Shown here piece by piece: positions 23,111 to 35,628 of a DNA stretch of 64,000 bases. The DNA lies in the NCBI RefSeq assembly GCF_910594005.1, contig NC_057825.1, forward strand, positions 49,879,037 through 49,943,036, given 5' to 3'. The translations under genes were made by a program, and so were the position numbers. How positions within the stretch are numbered: position 1 is the stretch's first letter; each line of letters opens with the position of its first letter. The DNA comes from Cervus elaphus (lineage: Eukaryota > Chordata > Mammalia > Artiodactyla > Cervidae). The notes under the pieces are model-generated. The model had not been told where the DNA came from. It was given only the letters and a program-made list of their open reading frames with translations, and did no database searches.

Positions 23111-23696
23111 TATAAAATAAGACAGTGCTTCTGATAGAGTATTCAATTTATATAACCTATTATTAGGGTACTATCTCTGTTAGCATTTGCTATCAAAAAA
23201 ATAAATAATCCTTAAATGTAATAGCTTAATTTTTTTTTAAGCTTATTATTTCCTGACCCTGTCTTCTGGCACCTTGGGCTGGATTCAGCTAACTCACTGG
23301 ACACTAACCTCACTCCTTTGTCTGGTGGGTGGCTGGCTGCAGGCTGTGGTTCCTTCCAGATGTTCTTGTCATCCGTCAGGCCAGCCTGGGCTCGTTCCCA
23401 TGGTGAGAACCTCAAGGTTCCCAGGAGCAGCAAAAGGACATGTCCTGTTGTGCAGGTACTTTCTCAGTGTCTCCACTTGTGTCATATCTGCTGCTGTCCA
23501 GTCGGCCAAAGGAAGTCGAGTTGGTGTGGAAAAGCAATACCAGAGGTCGTGGATGAAGAAAGAATTATGGCTAATCTTATCATCTACCCTGAAGTCCTCC
23601 ACTTAAAAAAGCACTTTAAAGCCTGCAGTGAAGGATAGATGACTCTGTTAGAGACTGAACTATGTCTATCTCTTAGTACATTCATGACTTTGTACT
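23111..23696. other. Unassigned sequence
   Basis: Several overlapping frames of about 75-110 residues at 23212-23638 have no recognisable domain. No repeat is assigned. Confidence 0.4.
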
Positions 23697-23822
23697 TTGA
23701 AAAGTGAAAGTTTTAGTTGCTCAGTTGTGTCCGACTCTGTGACCCCATGGATTATAGTCAGCCAAGCTCTTCTGTCCATGGAATTCTCCAGGCCAGAATA
23801 CTGGAGTGGGTAGTCATTCCCT
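23697..23822 (-). repeat. Bov-tA SINE fragment
   Basis: A reverse Bov-A body starting AAAGTGAAAGTTTTAGTTGC and ending at GGGTAGTCATTCCCT. The tRNA-derived part is missing. A GGGT/GTGT and GAGA simple tract follows to about 23900. Confidence 0.88.
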
Positions 23823-23900
23823 GTATACATATGGGTAGATGGTTGTGGGTGGGTGGGTGTTTGTGTGCATAAGAGAGAGAGAGAGAAAGATGAAGAAAAG

Positions 23901-26900
23901 AAGGAGATGGGAAACTGACAGGCAGCTGGGATGGCCAGCCTGGACAAAAGGTCACTGAATCAAACAATCTTGGTAGCCTTATGTCCCCTCCAGGTAAGAG
24001 GAATGGAGAAAGACCTCCAGCTTATGCCTGACCACCTCCACTCTCCTCTGGGCCCTGGTGAGGCAATGCAGATCAAGGGTACCAGACTTGTCCAGAAAGC
24101 TTGAGTTCTTTCCGTTGTCTCTTCCTGCTGCAGATATATGTCGAATACTGTCTCCAGAATAAGTACTGGCTTGAGTGCAGCTGATGTTGAATGTTGGTAC
24201 TGCTCTTTTTTCCCCTGGGATCATAGACACTCCCAAAAGTTCATAGCTTATGTTAACTTCAGCTTTCTCATCAATTTAATGAAGGCATTCGATTTGGTGA
24301 TTTTAAAGATATCTTCCAGCTGTAATATTGTGCAGTTTTATAATACTACACTATTTCTTCCTTTCCCCTTTTAATATTTACACATCTTTTGTCCTGACTC
24401 TTCAGCTCCCAGCTTGTTTTTTTGATGATATCCACCAATGGGTGGAGTGGAAAACTGACCCCCCCAAACTGGATCAATAGAGTCTATTTCTGTGGAAAAA
24501 GGGTTTTCATGGTCCCTTCCATCCTATCACATAAGAACCTTGTACTTATCCTTGCCCAAGTGAGACACAGTGTTCAAGGCACTGGGATTTCTGTGTCATG
24601 ACCTGTTTCCTGTGAGATTTGCTTGACAAAAATGGGAGGTTATCCCCCTGTATGGTAAAGGTAAGCTTCCCTTTCTACTTCCACCTGTTTTATAATGGAG
24701 GTACTTGTTAGATTTGGAATAGAAAGAATGGCATCAGCTGTGGGTTACTGGATATTTACTTATCCTCCCAGAATCTCAGTTTTCTCATCAGTTCAACAGT
24801 ACCTACCTACAGGATTGATGTTATAAGGACTAAATGATGTAAGATTCTCTAAATGGCAAGGTCAGGACCTATCTTTTTGTATGACTTCCAACAATATTTG
24901 TTTTCCCTTCCTCCCTTCACCTTTACAGAGCTGATCGAATGGGATCTGGTGTGCAGCACTTTGTAACTCTGTAGTACCACATGAATAATGGATTCTGGTT
25001 ATTGGCACCAATCCATCCTCCAGGAGCTGGGAAGTACCAGGTTTTCATTGCACAGAGGTACCCACCTGTGTTAGAGGGAGCCCTGGGGATGGACTCAGGC
25101 CCAGGTCTTTACCTCTAGGCTAGAATTTTGTACACTGCTACTTTCTGCTCACTTGTCCACTCACTGCCCTGAGGAGGTCAGCATATAAGTGGGGCCATAC
25201 ATACCACCTTAAGTTCTAGAGCCTTAAGTAATGCAATCAAAACATAGGCATGTACCCTGGATTGGAGCCCTGTAGGGATGCGTACATTTAAATAAAACAT
25301 TGCAGTGCAGCACCACTTAGCATACCCGTGGAGTACCTAGCCTTGGCCCTTGGATAATCGTGTGCTGACTTACTCCCTCTCTTACTTTTCACCTCTTGAA
25401 ACAGAGAGCAAGTTTTCATTGGCAAAGCACTCTTAGATATCTCTGAAAGGCATTTGGTGAACAGATAGTGCTGTTTATTTCCTTTGGTGAGTTGATTTCG
25501 CCCTCTTGAAAGGTTTCTTTCAGAAATGCTGCACAGAAACCCATCATTTCTCTTTGCCTTCTCAAGAGAGACATAAAATGGGATTGGCTATTAGCTGAAA
25601 TGTCGCCTCTTGGCTCCACTGATCCAAGGGGACTTGGGATCCCAGGATGACCAGAGATAATTATACACGAGATATATTCAGAAATGTCCCTGAGTGTTCA
25701 CTCAGGGTCTGCTTTGGCAAGACAGTGCATTTGTCAAGACCCAGGCCAGAGTTATGACCTCATTGTAAATTCAAAGACTAAGTCCATCCAACATGTTACA
25801 TGCAAGACTGTTAAGTCATTGGAGCTCTTAAAAGGGCAGTTTGTGAGTCTGTGGAAATCAAGTCTCTGGAATCTTCCATTCTTTGGGGATACGAAGGATG
25901 AGGGCTGGGAATGAGCATCTTACAGATGGTCTTAACCTGAAATATTGAAGTTATTTTTAAGCAGGAGGATTTGAGAGTAAGGATTCTAATCACAGATGTA
26001 GGTTATTAGGTGGTTTTAAGAACTTATTTTCTTAAAAGTGTACATCAGTGTCTATAAGCATAAAGAATCAAAGGACAAGTAATGAGATGAACTTGACACG
26101 TGAAACCTCCATCCAAAGGGAGGAACCTCACAAATGCAACCCCAGAAATGGAACTTGCAGGTGTTTGAGCTGAATTTTCCATGAATCTAGTTTGATACGC
26201 TAAGGAAGTACCCCCCTTTATGGCATTACTTCAGTGGGAAGATGTCTGACAAGTTACAGCTGATGATGACAGATTGTATAAGCCTTCCCTTGAGCCTCAC
26301 TTCCGCTGGGAAGTATGTCCTTGTGCCCTCCTAGAGCCAGGGGGACAGCTAGTCATGTAGCATGAAGGGTATCTCTCCTGCCAATGTGGAGTGCTAAGCA
26401 TTCAGTGAGAAGAAAGGATAGAAGAGGAGAGAGGAAGGGAAGGGAAGATGAAGGAAAGGAAGGAATAAGAAAGACGAGGAGGCAGGAAGGTAACAGGGCT
26501 GGCCGTTAATAATTATTAAGTGATGACTTCTAGGCTACATGCCAGGTATTTGCACTTGCATTATCTCAGTTTCCCTGACCATGGCACAATTAGTGTGAAT
26601 GGAATCATCTTATTCATGGCCACACAAGTGGAAGGAATTCTGCCTCCCTGCTTCAACAGCAGTTACAGCAAGGGGCATTGCAAATTTACCACCCAGGTTC
26701 TTATCGGATGAGTTCAGTGTCTTAATATTGTATTTCCAGTAGGTGAGAATGGAGAATTATCAACTGAATGAAAATAGCTAGCTCTCTTCTTGGGGAGTTA
26801 TGGGAGAATCCTCTACTCTGAAGGTAAAATCAGTCCACTCAGTCCTAGGGTGGGCAGTTGTGGAGGGAAGTTAACAATCGCAAGGCTGTTGGCAATGGTT

Positions 26901-27230
26901 TTCAGCCCTGAGCCTTATCTAGTTTCTCCAGCTTCTCCTTTCCCACAACTGAGCCCGAGCAGCACAGAGGTGGCGGTCCTTCCTCTCTCCACTGTTGTGG
27001 AACCATCAGCACCATCCCTTCCCTCATCTCTGATCTTCAATTGCTTTCTTCTCATCATCTCTGAGAATTTCTCAAAAGCCTCACAGAGAAAAAGGAAAGT
27101 TCAACCCTGCCCACTCTTAAGATATTGTTTTCTCTGACTCCTGAAGAGATTAGCCTTACGGTTTTAACTTTTCAAGCTTTCCAGTCTCTACCCCAGTCCA
27201 TCTGGAATTTTGTTGTATCAGTTAAGATGC
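23901..27230. other. Repeat-poor unique sequence with MIR relics
   Basis: No ruminant SINE or LINE is present. MIR-like stretches lie at about 24735-24850 (CAGAATCTCAGTTTTCTCATC) and 26510-26710 (AGGTATTTGCACTTGCATTATCTCAG in parts). A GA-rich tract lies at about 26405-26490. No gene is recognised. Confidence 0.45.
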
Positions 27231-28769
27231 TTATGGTTGCAAGTAATAGAATCATTCACTTTTCAGTGACTTGAAAAGCGGTGGTTTATTACCTCACACA
27301 GCATAAGTCCAGAGGTAGATTCCCCAGGCTAGGCTCTGGGCCACAGTCGTGTTTGCTGAGACCCAACACCCTTCCATTCCACAGCTCTGTTACCTCACCT
27401 ACTCCTTGTGCTCGCTTTTGCAGGATTCAGAATGGTGTCCATGGGCCAAAAGAGAGAGACAGTTTCTTCTACACGTCACTTTTTTTTTTCCTCCTAGGAA
27501 TAAAATATTACTGAGAAGGTATGGCTTGTGTGATAAGTCAGTGTAATGGATGTGAAATTTACTTCTCAACAGAGTGAAAATATTTCACTTGGCTTTTTGT
27601 TTTCTTTTAAAATTGCATCTAATCTAGTTGAAGCTTTCTCTCTTACCAGGGAAATTAAATGTCAATTACTATATGAATTCTTGTACCATACCAAACCCTC
27701 TTGATTATGCAGTGGTACTGGAGGCCTTATATTGGTCCAGAACTCACTGATCTTCAGGTCACGTGGTACTCACTTCTCTGATCATTGTCCATGTCCATAT
27801 TGTTCCTCAAGGGCAGTCACATCTGCTGTTTCATGCCACGCTTGGTCACAGAGTCTTTTCTGATGGACCCACTGTTGCTCATGACCAGTCTCCTGAGGAG
27901 CCTCCTCATAATCATTCCCTGTAGGATCCTATCACCTTTTCAGATCTCTGCTGGTTGCAACATGTCACCCTTCCAATTTCAGAAGACATTCTCTAAAACG
28001 TCTCTGTTCTGGATGTTCCAGTGATTTTTTTCAAATACTCCCCTACTGCTTAATAATCTTTGAAATGATTCTGCAATACCTCCCATGATTCTGCAATACC
28101 TCCCTTCAGGAAGCCTTAAGAAACACTTTCCTGGACTCTATTCTACTTCTAAAAATTAGTGTAAGGGTAGGTTAGCAAAGTGGTTAGTTCTTTTCTCTCT
28201 AACTCATCTTGCTATTTTGAGTAGGATACCTTCCTTGTTGAAATGGAACAAAATTGGATTCTTGATTTTCCTGCTGTTTAAGTATCTGCCTATAACAAAT
28301 CTAGTCATGACACGTTGGTAGGCAGCTTGCCAGTGCATTTGCCCCATACCTCCCTTTCATTTGCCTGCCTCCATGCCATGGTTCATCGTGCATTGTTTTC
28401 TTGAGAGACCGTTGCCTCCCATTCTGCCTGTCAAATCCCACCCCCATACCTAGACCCAGTGCCTAGACCAATCCACCTTCTTTATCAAGAACTCTTCAGT
28501 CACTCTCTTCTCACTCATTTCCTGAATCAGGACAACCTTCTCTTCTTGCTCTGTCCTCAAGAATTGACTTTGATACCCCTCTCGGGTAGTATGCATTCTT
28601 GTCCACCTTGGGTTGTCCTTATATGTGTGGGCATTGTACCTGTCCCATTGACTGAAAACTATTTGAGACATGGCTGTGTCTTGTTCTCTTTGCTTCCATG
28701 GAAACTAAAAACAAACTAGAAAGTAACTAAATGCAGTTAATGGAAATGAGTTCTCTCCTGATCCTGGAA
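27231..28769 (+). repeat. Old repeats: L2-like fragments and unassigned sequence
   Basis: L2-like text occurs at about 27890-28140 and 28390-28700 (for example ATGTGTGGGCATTGTACCTG, ACTATTTGAGACATGGCTGT). At 27235-27480 there is another old dispersed-repeat-like phrase (ATGCTTATGGTTGCAAGTAA) that I cannot name. A perfect 20-base tandem duplication, ATGATTCTGCAATACCTCCC, lies at 28065-28104. Confidence 0.45.
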
Positions 28770-28790
28770 GGTGTATAATGGGACACCAAA

Positions 28791-29173
28791 CATGTATGCG
28801 TGGTACGTGTCCCACTGATCGCTGAACCCAGAGTGGGCAAGTGCACAAACTAGGAAATGGATAGGAAAAAGCTGGAAAAAGATACAAGGATCCATAGCAA
28901 CCGCAGACATTCTTTATTTGCAGCAGCACGGCAGACATGCTTTTTTCTCTAATGGCTGATGCTGCCACAACACAACCGCAAGAGCTTTTCAGGTGGTGCT
29001 TACATAGGTACACAGAATAAAGATGTTTACATGGCCAAGCGAGTACATCATGATGTGCATGCACCATGCTATAAATGATCTCACCTGTTGCACAAACATG
29101 CAAAGTTTATTTACAAAATGTGGGGCGAGAGAGCTGACCACCACCATCCTGGCTAATTGCTATTCCCTTACAG
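28791..29173 (-). mobile_element. Candidate solo LTR (family not assigned)
   Basis: Read on the minus strand, the unit can begin with TGTAAGGGAATAGCAATTAG at 29173, carries a U3-like stretch, an AATAAAG signal near 28910-28916 followed by a GT/T-rich stretch, and can end in ...CATACA near 28791. This is the layout of a short retroviral LTR. I could not find a clean target-site duplication, and no internal retroviral coding sequence adjoins it, so the call is tentative. Confidence 0.35.
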
Positions 29174-31544
29174 TACATAAGTAGAGTAATAATAGAGACG
29201 ATGAAAAGGAGCTATCCTGGGGCAATCTAGACTGGGAAACATGTCTGCTAAGGTCGGTGAGTGTCCTAATACCTTGGGGAGAGAGGGATAACAATGGTGA
29301 GCTGAAAAGTCTTCTTAGATATCTTTGGAACCTGAACTGAGTGTTGTGTTATCATGAAAATGTAAATGATTAGAAAGAAAAGGAGAGAACAGAGAAGTCA
29401 TGGGCATAGGGAGGGAGATGGAAATGACTTTTCAGCATCTGTGGGTTGATTTGGACACATTAGGAAGAACCCTTATTGGTGGCTTATGTTTTCATCAAAC
29501 CTCACAATTTACATGATTCTGTCTGTTGATATTCATAGACTGAATTCCACTTTGTTGCCAATAGCATTGGAAACAAGTTTCCCTTGTTTGTACAAAGTCA
29601 AAACTACTTCAGTGGTAATAGGTACATTTTGTACCAAAAATAATGAAGACGATGAAAAGGGTACTGGTAATACTAAGCATACTTATTAAACACTCTCTAT
29701 GTACCCAGTGTTTATATAGTGTTTTACCTAGATTAATACTACTCTTTCCTAAACATACAAGGCAGACATTTAAAACCATCTCGATACTAATAGAGGCTGA
29801 GTTGCTGGGCCCATGTTACTTACCAGGCATATGGTGGAAAACTGGGACTCAAATTTGGTATGTTTCATTCTGAAGCTTAATCATATTTCATCCCCTCGAG
29901 CCCTAAATGCTGAGAACAAAGCAGACACAACAACGAGAAGAACACAAATTTTCTCTCATGGCGTACTTAAACTCACACTTCTGATAGGGTACAAACGTAG
30001 TCTGTGTTAACCAGGGCAGGGTTCAGTGCAATGTAAAGGCATTTCGTTTGCTCAGTGCTCCATCTCATTTGAGAACACAGCTATGTGGGCTTAGGCAATT
30101 ATTTTCTTACTTAATGACTTAATTACTTTCTCATGATTTGATCTTAAAAGTCAAACCATCTCCCATACCAAGCCTGTTTATGTTGGAAATCTGAGAGCTC
30201 ATTTTCAGGCTCTTGCCCCTGGATGCTACCCAGGGTCCCTCAGTGACAGTGTCCCAAGTGAGGGGTATTTACCTCAAGGTGAGGCAAACTGTGAAAACCC
30301 CTGGCCTCCTTAGCACAGGGTTTGAAAACCTCTTTGCAATCACCACAAATTTTTATTTGCTGTTGGAAAATTGCTTTGGGAAATGATGTGGATCAGAGAA
30401 GTAAATTTTCTGTCAAGATAAACTTTAGTAGTGTGCAAAGCAAAATTCAGAAAAAAAAAAAAAATAGACCCCTAGGTGTTTTATCTCACTTTTATTAACA
30501 TTCTTTAATATTTACCACCATTGTACTCTGTGAGCCAGACTGTCAGTGGAAGCATTGAACTACAGAGAAGTTTCGGGAATTTCTCTAGAGAGGATATCTT
30601 CAGCCTCATTTTACAAACAGAAGCTGTGGGTAACAGATGTGCTTCAAAGAGCTGGCGGTTTTTAAAAAGAATTAAGGTGAAAAGTAAACTCCCTAAAACC
30701 TTACCATACAGATACCAAGAATCTCCTGCTTCTGGACTGGCCCAGACTTTCCAGTGTGTTTCCAGAAATTGCTGTTTTGCAGTCTGCACAGACGGTGGAG
30801 TGCTTGGACTAGCAAGGGAGGGGAGGACGCTTGGCAGGGCACCAGCTCAGAGCGAGATTCTTTTCTTTTTCCCGAAGAACTGAGCCTGGTAAAAAGAGAA
30901 AAAAAAAAAAATCAAAACAAACAGACCTTTTCCCTCTTCCCCATCTGCTTTCCTCCCAGTTCTTTGGGGTTGATATCCCCGGGTTAACCAGTGGAACCCA
31001 GCAGGCTGCAGGCTGCTGAATCTGTAGCTGGGTTTTGCTGCATTCCAGGGCTGCCTGGCTATGGTACCCAGGGCTGCTGAGTCTCACCAGCCAAAAGATA
31101 ACAGGACCACAGCCAGAGCCTGTCATGAGCACTCGGAACAGCAGCACATGCACTTTTGAATCTGATGGTGGTGATATGATGCAATAAATGATCCTCATTG
31201 AACCTGGGTAGACTGCTGTTCCCCCTTCTTCCAAAACTCTCAATTTTAATTTCTTAGGCGATCTAGCAGGTCTGGGGAGAGGTGTGCTCAGAGAAAGAGG
31301 TCTGGGGACTGGATCTGTTGACGAAACTGGAGAGAGTCATTATACTGGGGAAAAAAATAAAGGCAGTCACCTGCAGCAAGTCTTGGCACACCTGTGTGAA
31401 GGAAGCGTGGTAACCTCCTTAACTAAGTATTCCAGCCGATTTTGCCTAAACAGAGATGGCAATGTCTCTTTCTTCCGACTAACTGTAGTTGCTAAATCCA
31501 AACTTTTATATTGCTAATATTTCATGTTCTCTTTTTTAAAAAAT
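29174..31544. other. Unassigned unique sequence with MIR-like relics
   Basis: A MIR-like remnant lies at about 29690-29860. A short A run lies at 30452-30465 and another at 30899-30912. No ruminant SINE is present and no gene is recognised. Overlapping 95-144 residue frames at 30505-31243 have no domain features. Confidence 0.4.
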
Positions 31545-31874
31545 AATTTTATTTGTTTATTTATTTTGGGTTATGTCAGGTCTTTCTTGCTGCGTGTGCT
31601 TTCTCTCTAGTTGCACTGAGCCAGGGCTACTCTCTAGTCGTAGCGTGCGGACTTCTTCTCATTGCCGTGGCTTCTCTTGTTGTGGAACAAGGGCTCTAGT
31701 GCTCGAGGGCTTCAGGAGCTGTGGCTCCCAAGTTCTAGAGCGCAGGCTCAATAGTTGTGGTGCACAGGCTCGGTTGCTCTTCGGCATGTGGGATCCTCTG
31801 GGATCAGGGATTGAACTCGTGTCGCCTGCATTGGCAGGTAGATTCTTTACCACAGAGCCACCAGGGAAGCCCTA
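31545..31874 (-). repeat. CHR-type cetartiodactyl SINE
   Basis: A full reverse copy. It starts with a T/A-rich tail (TTATTTGTTTATTTATTTTGG) and then carries TGCACTGAGCCAGGGC, the repeated GTGGCTTCTCTTGTTGTGG block, and the tRNA-like end GGGATTGAACTCGTGTC followed by CCACCAGGGAAGCCC. Confidence 0.9.
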
Positions 31875-33021
31875 ATGTTCTCTTTCAATTAACCTTTCAC
31901 AGCTACTTCTTAGAATCTGCTTCTAGAAACTAGGGGTTCCTAATGTCTTTCAATGTTCCTCTAGTCTGTTTCTAGAAATACAACACGTAACTATAAACAT
32001 CAGTGACACAGGGCAGGAGCTGCTATTATTTGAGGATTTACTATCAGCTAGCACTGTGGTGGACTCAGTATATGTGATCTCTGATATCTTCTCAAGAAGC
32101 CACTAGGCAGCCATTGGTGTGTCTGTTTTAGAGATGTGAATGCCACAGTTCTTAAGCGCAAATGATGACCTGTCCAAAGACTGTTAGACCCACTTGGGAC
32201 AGACCCTGTGATCCACGGTGAGAGAAAGGGAAAGGAGTGCCCGTCCCTTAAGGAGAGAACAGTCTAGTTGCTGCTTCTCCGTCTGTGTGCTCTTGACAGA
32301 GTAGTCATGAGGGACTTGATTCAGAGCAGTGACTAATAGCAGGAATTCCACTCCCTGTGGAGGAGAGTTTGAAGCATGTGGCCCTCCAAAGTCACACTGT
32401 GGGTGGCCACCCATATGTCACCCCCCTCCTCCATCCATTGCTTTAAGCCTTTATGATACTACATAGCTCTTAAAGTTGTCTCTTACATTCTCTCCTTTGA
32501 GCCTTACCAGATACTTATGGAAATGGCTGAGCAAGGATTAATTTCTGAATTTTATACCTGGGGGAATTGAAGTCCACAGAGGAGGTGATATATCTTAGTC
32601 AGTAAGTGACCAAGCCAGGACCAGGACTCGGTCTATTAATTCCATCCCAATAGTTTTTTCTGACACATCATGAAACTTAAAAGTAAAGATAGCTCTAGGA
32701 GATGTTGAGTGTAGGAGGGATTGATAAGACCAAATTCCCCAATTGAAACCTTGGCTGTTCAAATAACCTCTGAATTCCAGTTTTCAATATCAAAGAACCT
32801 AGACCTCCTTTGACCCTCTCAAAATCTCAATCAATGACCTGCCAGAATGCTTTAACTTGTTGCTCTTTTGTCTCTTCCCCATGTTCATCACTGTCTATCT
32901 CAGCATTTCTCAAACTTCTTTTTTCATTATCTCCCCCTTAAGAGATTTTTTTTTACCTTTTTCCCTACCTCACTCTGAAATTTTAATACCACAGATATAT
33001 TGTGTTTATGCACCATATAAC
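31875..33021 (+). repeat. MIR-like relics in unassigned sequence
   Basis: Two MIR-like stretches lie at about 32030-32200 (ATTTGAGGATTTACTATCAG, ...TTTTAGAGATGTGAATG) and 32470-32640 (CCAGATACTTATGG..., GAGGTGATATATCTTAGTCAG). The remainder has no recognised gene or repeat. Confidence 0.5.
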
Positions 33022-33240
33022 ATGGGCTTCCCTGGGGGCTCAGCAGTAAAAAATCTGCCTACCAATGTGGGAGACATGGGTTCAGTCCCTGAATTGAGAA
33101 GATCCCCTGGAGAAGGAAATGGCAACCCTCTCCAGTATTCTTGCCTGAGAAATCCCATAGACAGAGGAACCTGGCAGGCTGTAGACCATGGGGTCGCAAA
33201 AGAGCCAGACATGACTTAGCAACTACACAACAAAAGCAAC
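33022..33240 (+). repeat. Bov-tA SINE
   Basis: A forward copy with head GGGCTTCCCTGGGGGCTCAG and tail CAACTACACAACAAAAGCAAC. Confidence 0.93.
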
Positions 33241-33380
33241 TATATACCATAAGTGTATCTCTGCTTTATACATACAAATAGTGAGACTTTTTATCCCCTG
33301 AAGAGCCAATTTTTACTCCTTAAATTCAGTATTAGCCCTGTTAAGAATGTATAGTGTAGCTCAAAACTAGGAATCCAGTT

Positions 33381-33455
33381 AAAAAAAAAAAAAAAATTAG
33401 AGAAGGAGGAGGAAAGAAGAAAGAAAAGAAGGGAAGGAAGGAAGAGAGAAAACAA
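33381..33455. repeat. A-run followed by GA-rich tract
   Basis: An A homopolymer of about 17 bases runs into GGA/GAAA-rich purine sequence. Confidence 0.88.
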
Positions 33456-33486
33456 ACAACAAACAATGTAACAAGTTAGTGGGGAG

Positions 33487-33679
33487 ACTTCCTGGATAGT
33501 CCAGTGCCTAAGACTCTGTGCTCCCAGTGCAGGGGGCCTGGGTTCAACCCCTGGTCAGGGAACTAGATCCCATGTGCCACAAATAAGAGTTTGCATGTCA
33601 TAACTGAAAGCTCCTGCAGGCTGCAACTAAAAAAGCTCCTGCATGCCACAACTAGGACCTTGCACAACCAAAAAAAAAA
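33487..33679 (+). repeat. CHR-type SINE
   Basis: A forward copy with head GGAGACTTCCTGGATAGTCC, B-box region GGTTCAACCCCTGG and the typical repeated CTGCATGCCACAACTAGGAC unit. It ends in an A run. AGTTAGT occurs on both sides (33475-33481 and 33680-33686) and may be the target duplication. Confidence 0.88.
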
Positions 33680-33686
33680 GTTAGTA

Positions 33687-34400
33687 AAGACACAAAACAC
33701 TAAACTGAAGGTGGTTCTCATTTTCCCAGTAGTTACAGCTTTTCCCGGTAGTATAGATTCATGTGTTGGGATTTTATTCTGGCCAAAGTCTTTCCAATAT
33801 ACCTGTCCAAAGCCAGGGCAGAGCATTCTTCAGTCATTCTGTGATCAAATCACAAGGAACAGTTGAGGCCTTGGAACAGACTCACCTTTCAAGAGCTAAT
33901 TTCCTAGGAGCAAAATAGAGCATTTCCTCTGACTAAACATGGTATCTGTTTGTGGTGTTGAGTAAGTCTCTAAGGTGGAGTGAAATCTTTTCTTAGGGGA
34001 GGTTTAATGCATTCCTAACTTTACCTGTTGATAAGAAACAGCAGTAGAGAATGTACTAGAAATCAACCCTACTTGCCTCCAGATCCTGCCTACCAGAGAA
34101 GAGAACTAGAAGAAATGCCCCAAGTTATTACGACAGACAAGAAGGGAAAAGCCTGGCAGGTGGCCCTGACTTGCCCAAAGGCCAGAAGTGAAGTAGCAAA
34201 GCTGGAACTTGGATCCTGCGTCTTAACACATGAGCTTCTCTTCCAGAAGAGCATCCACCCTAGACACGTCCTTCTTTTGTTACACTTACTTGAGCAGCAT
34301 TACTCTGTGGCTGTTAGTACACAGAGAAAAAACATCTTTAAATAAACACCAGCACATCTGTTACGGCCAAAGATGTATGCCTAGTGTCTCAGGGGCCGGT
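33687..34400. other. Unassigned sequence
   Basis: No gene is recognised. A MIR-like trace may lie at about 34080-34240. Confidence 0.35.
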
Positions 34401-34415
34401 ATGATTTAATATTGT

Positions 34416-34624
34416 GCTGTGCTTAATCACTCAGTCATGTCTGACTCTTCGCGGCCCCATGGACTGTAGCCCACCAGGCTCCTCTGTCCGTGGGGATTCT
34501 CCAGGCAAGTAAACTGGAGTGGGTTGCCATGCCCTCCTCCAGGGGATCTTCCCACCCAGGGATCGAACCCAGCTCTCCCTCACTGCAGGCAGTTTCTTTA
34601 CTGTCTGTACCACCAGGGAAGCCC
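34416..34624 (-). repeat. Bov-tA SINE with perfect 15-base target-site duplication
   Basis: A reverse copy bracketed by ATGATTTAATATTGT at 34401-34415 and 34625-34639, which sets its exact ends. The body and tRNA-derived head (ACCACCAGGGAAGCCC) are well preserved. Confidence 0.96.
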
Positions 34625-34639
34625 ATGATTTAATATTGT

Positions 34640-35185
34640 CGATGTTAAATAAGAGTCTGGGAGCCAGATCACAATCACAGGCTGTGGGATCGCTTTTCAC
34701 CTTTAGGAATTGACTACAGAGAGCAAGTAGCTCAGATGTGGGAATAAGTTTTGCTGTAATGCCAAAGACCCACGTGAACGATGTTTCCTTGAACTGGCCA
34801 CCAGGCTTTGGTTTGTGTGGAAGGAGAAGATGGGACCACACCTGCATGGCAGGCACACACACACACTCATATTCTAGTGGTGGGCTACATTCACAAGGGT
34901 ACCTGATATCAGTGGCAAAGTCAAGCCAGTGAAGAACCAGAAAAAGTCAAATGTGGGTATCAAAGCTAAGGCCTGAGAAAATTGCAGAGCTGTAAAGGAA
35001 GAAGCATGTGTTTCTACCCCTAGACTTCTCACTCTGCCTCCTTAACTTCTCTATTCCAGACCCAGTGCTTTCAGGAACTCAGATTTTTTGGATAATACCC
35101 TATCACAGAAGGAAATGGGGGCAGTGTGGCTTTGAACCCTGTTGGACTGAGTCCCGCCCCCAGCTGTGTGACCTTGTCTTATTGG
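34640..35185. other. Unassigned sequence
   Basis: A short ACACAC tract lies near 34855-34866. No gene or repeat is recognised. Confidence 0.4.
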
Positions 35186-35262
35186 GTTAAGCCAAAAAGT
35201 TTGTTCTGGTTTTTCTATGCCATCTTACAGAAAAACCCAAACAAACTTTTTGGCCAACGTGA
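35186..35262. mobile_element. Palindromic mariner-derived MITE
   Basis: The two arms, GCCAAAAAGTTTGTTCTGG-like on the left and CCCAAACAAACTTTTTGGCC on the right, are inverted copies around a short centre (CTATGCCATCTTACAG). This is the well-known short inverted-repeat mariner element of ruminant genomes. It can fold into a long hairpin if transcribed. Confidence 0.85.
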
Positions 35263-35284
35263 TATTTATCTGTTCTTAAAACAG

Positions 35285-35620
35285 GCAAACCCAGAACCCA
35301 CTTATCTAGCACCTACCATATATCAGGCACTGTTCTGAGCACTTTACAAAGAATATCTCATTTAATTCTCAATAATAACCTATTTAATTCTACTAACATC
35401 CCTATTTTCATTTTATAGATGAAGGGATTGAGTATCAGAAAGGTTAAGTACTAGTCACTTGCCAAAGTCACTTAGCCAGAATTGAAGCCAAGCCCTGTGT
35501 CTCCAGAGTCACTGCTTGTCCCCTCCCCCACCCACCCCCATTAAGGTAAGTGACCTTGGGCAAGTCACTGAATGTCTCTAAATGTCAGTTTACCTATCTG
35601 CAAAATTAAATGCTTCTCTG
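35285..35620 (+). repeat. MIR SINE fragments
   Basis: MIR-like text at 35285-35500 (ATATCAGGCACTGTTCTGAG, ACTTTACAAAGAATATCTCA, CATTTTATAGATGAAGG) and a second partial copy at about 35535-35620 (GTGACCTTGGGCAAGTCAC). A C-rich CCCCACCCACCCCC patch separates them. Confidence 0.82.
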
Positions 35621-35628
35621 AACAAAGG

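Noticed and set aside
30505..31243. Overlapping frames of 94-144 residues on both strands
   Set aside because: No domain, no splice context and no similarity that I can recognise. Consistent with chance in moderately GC-rich unique sequence.
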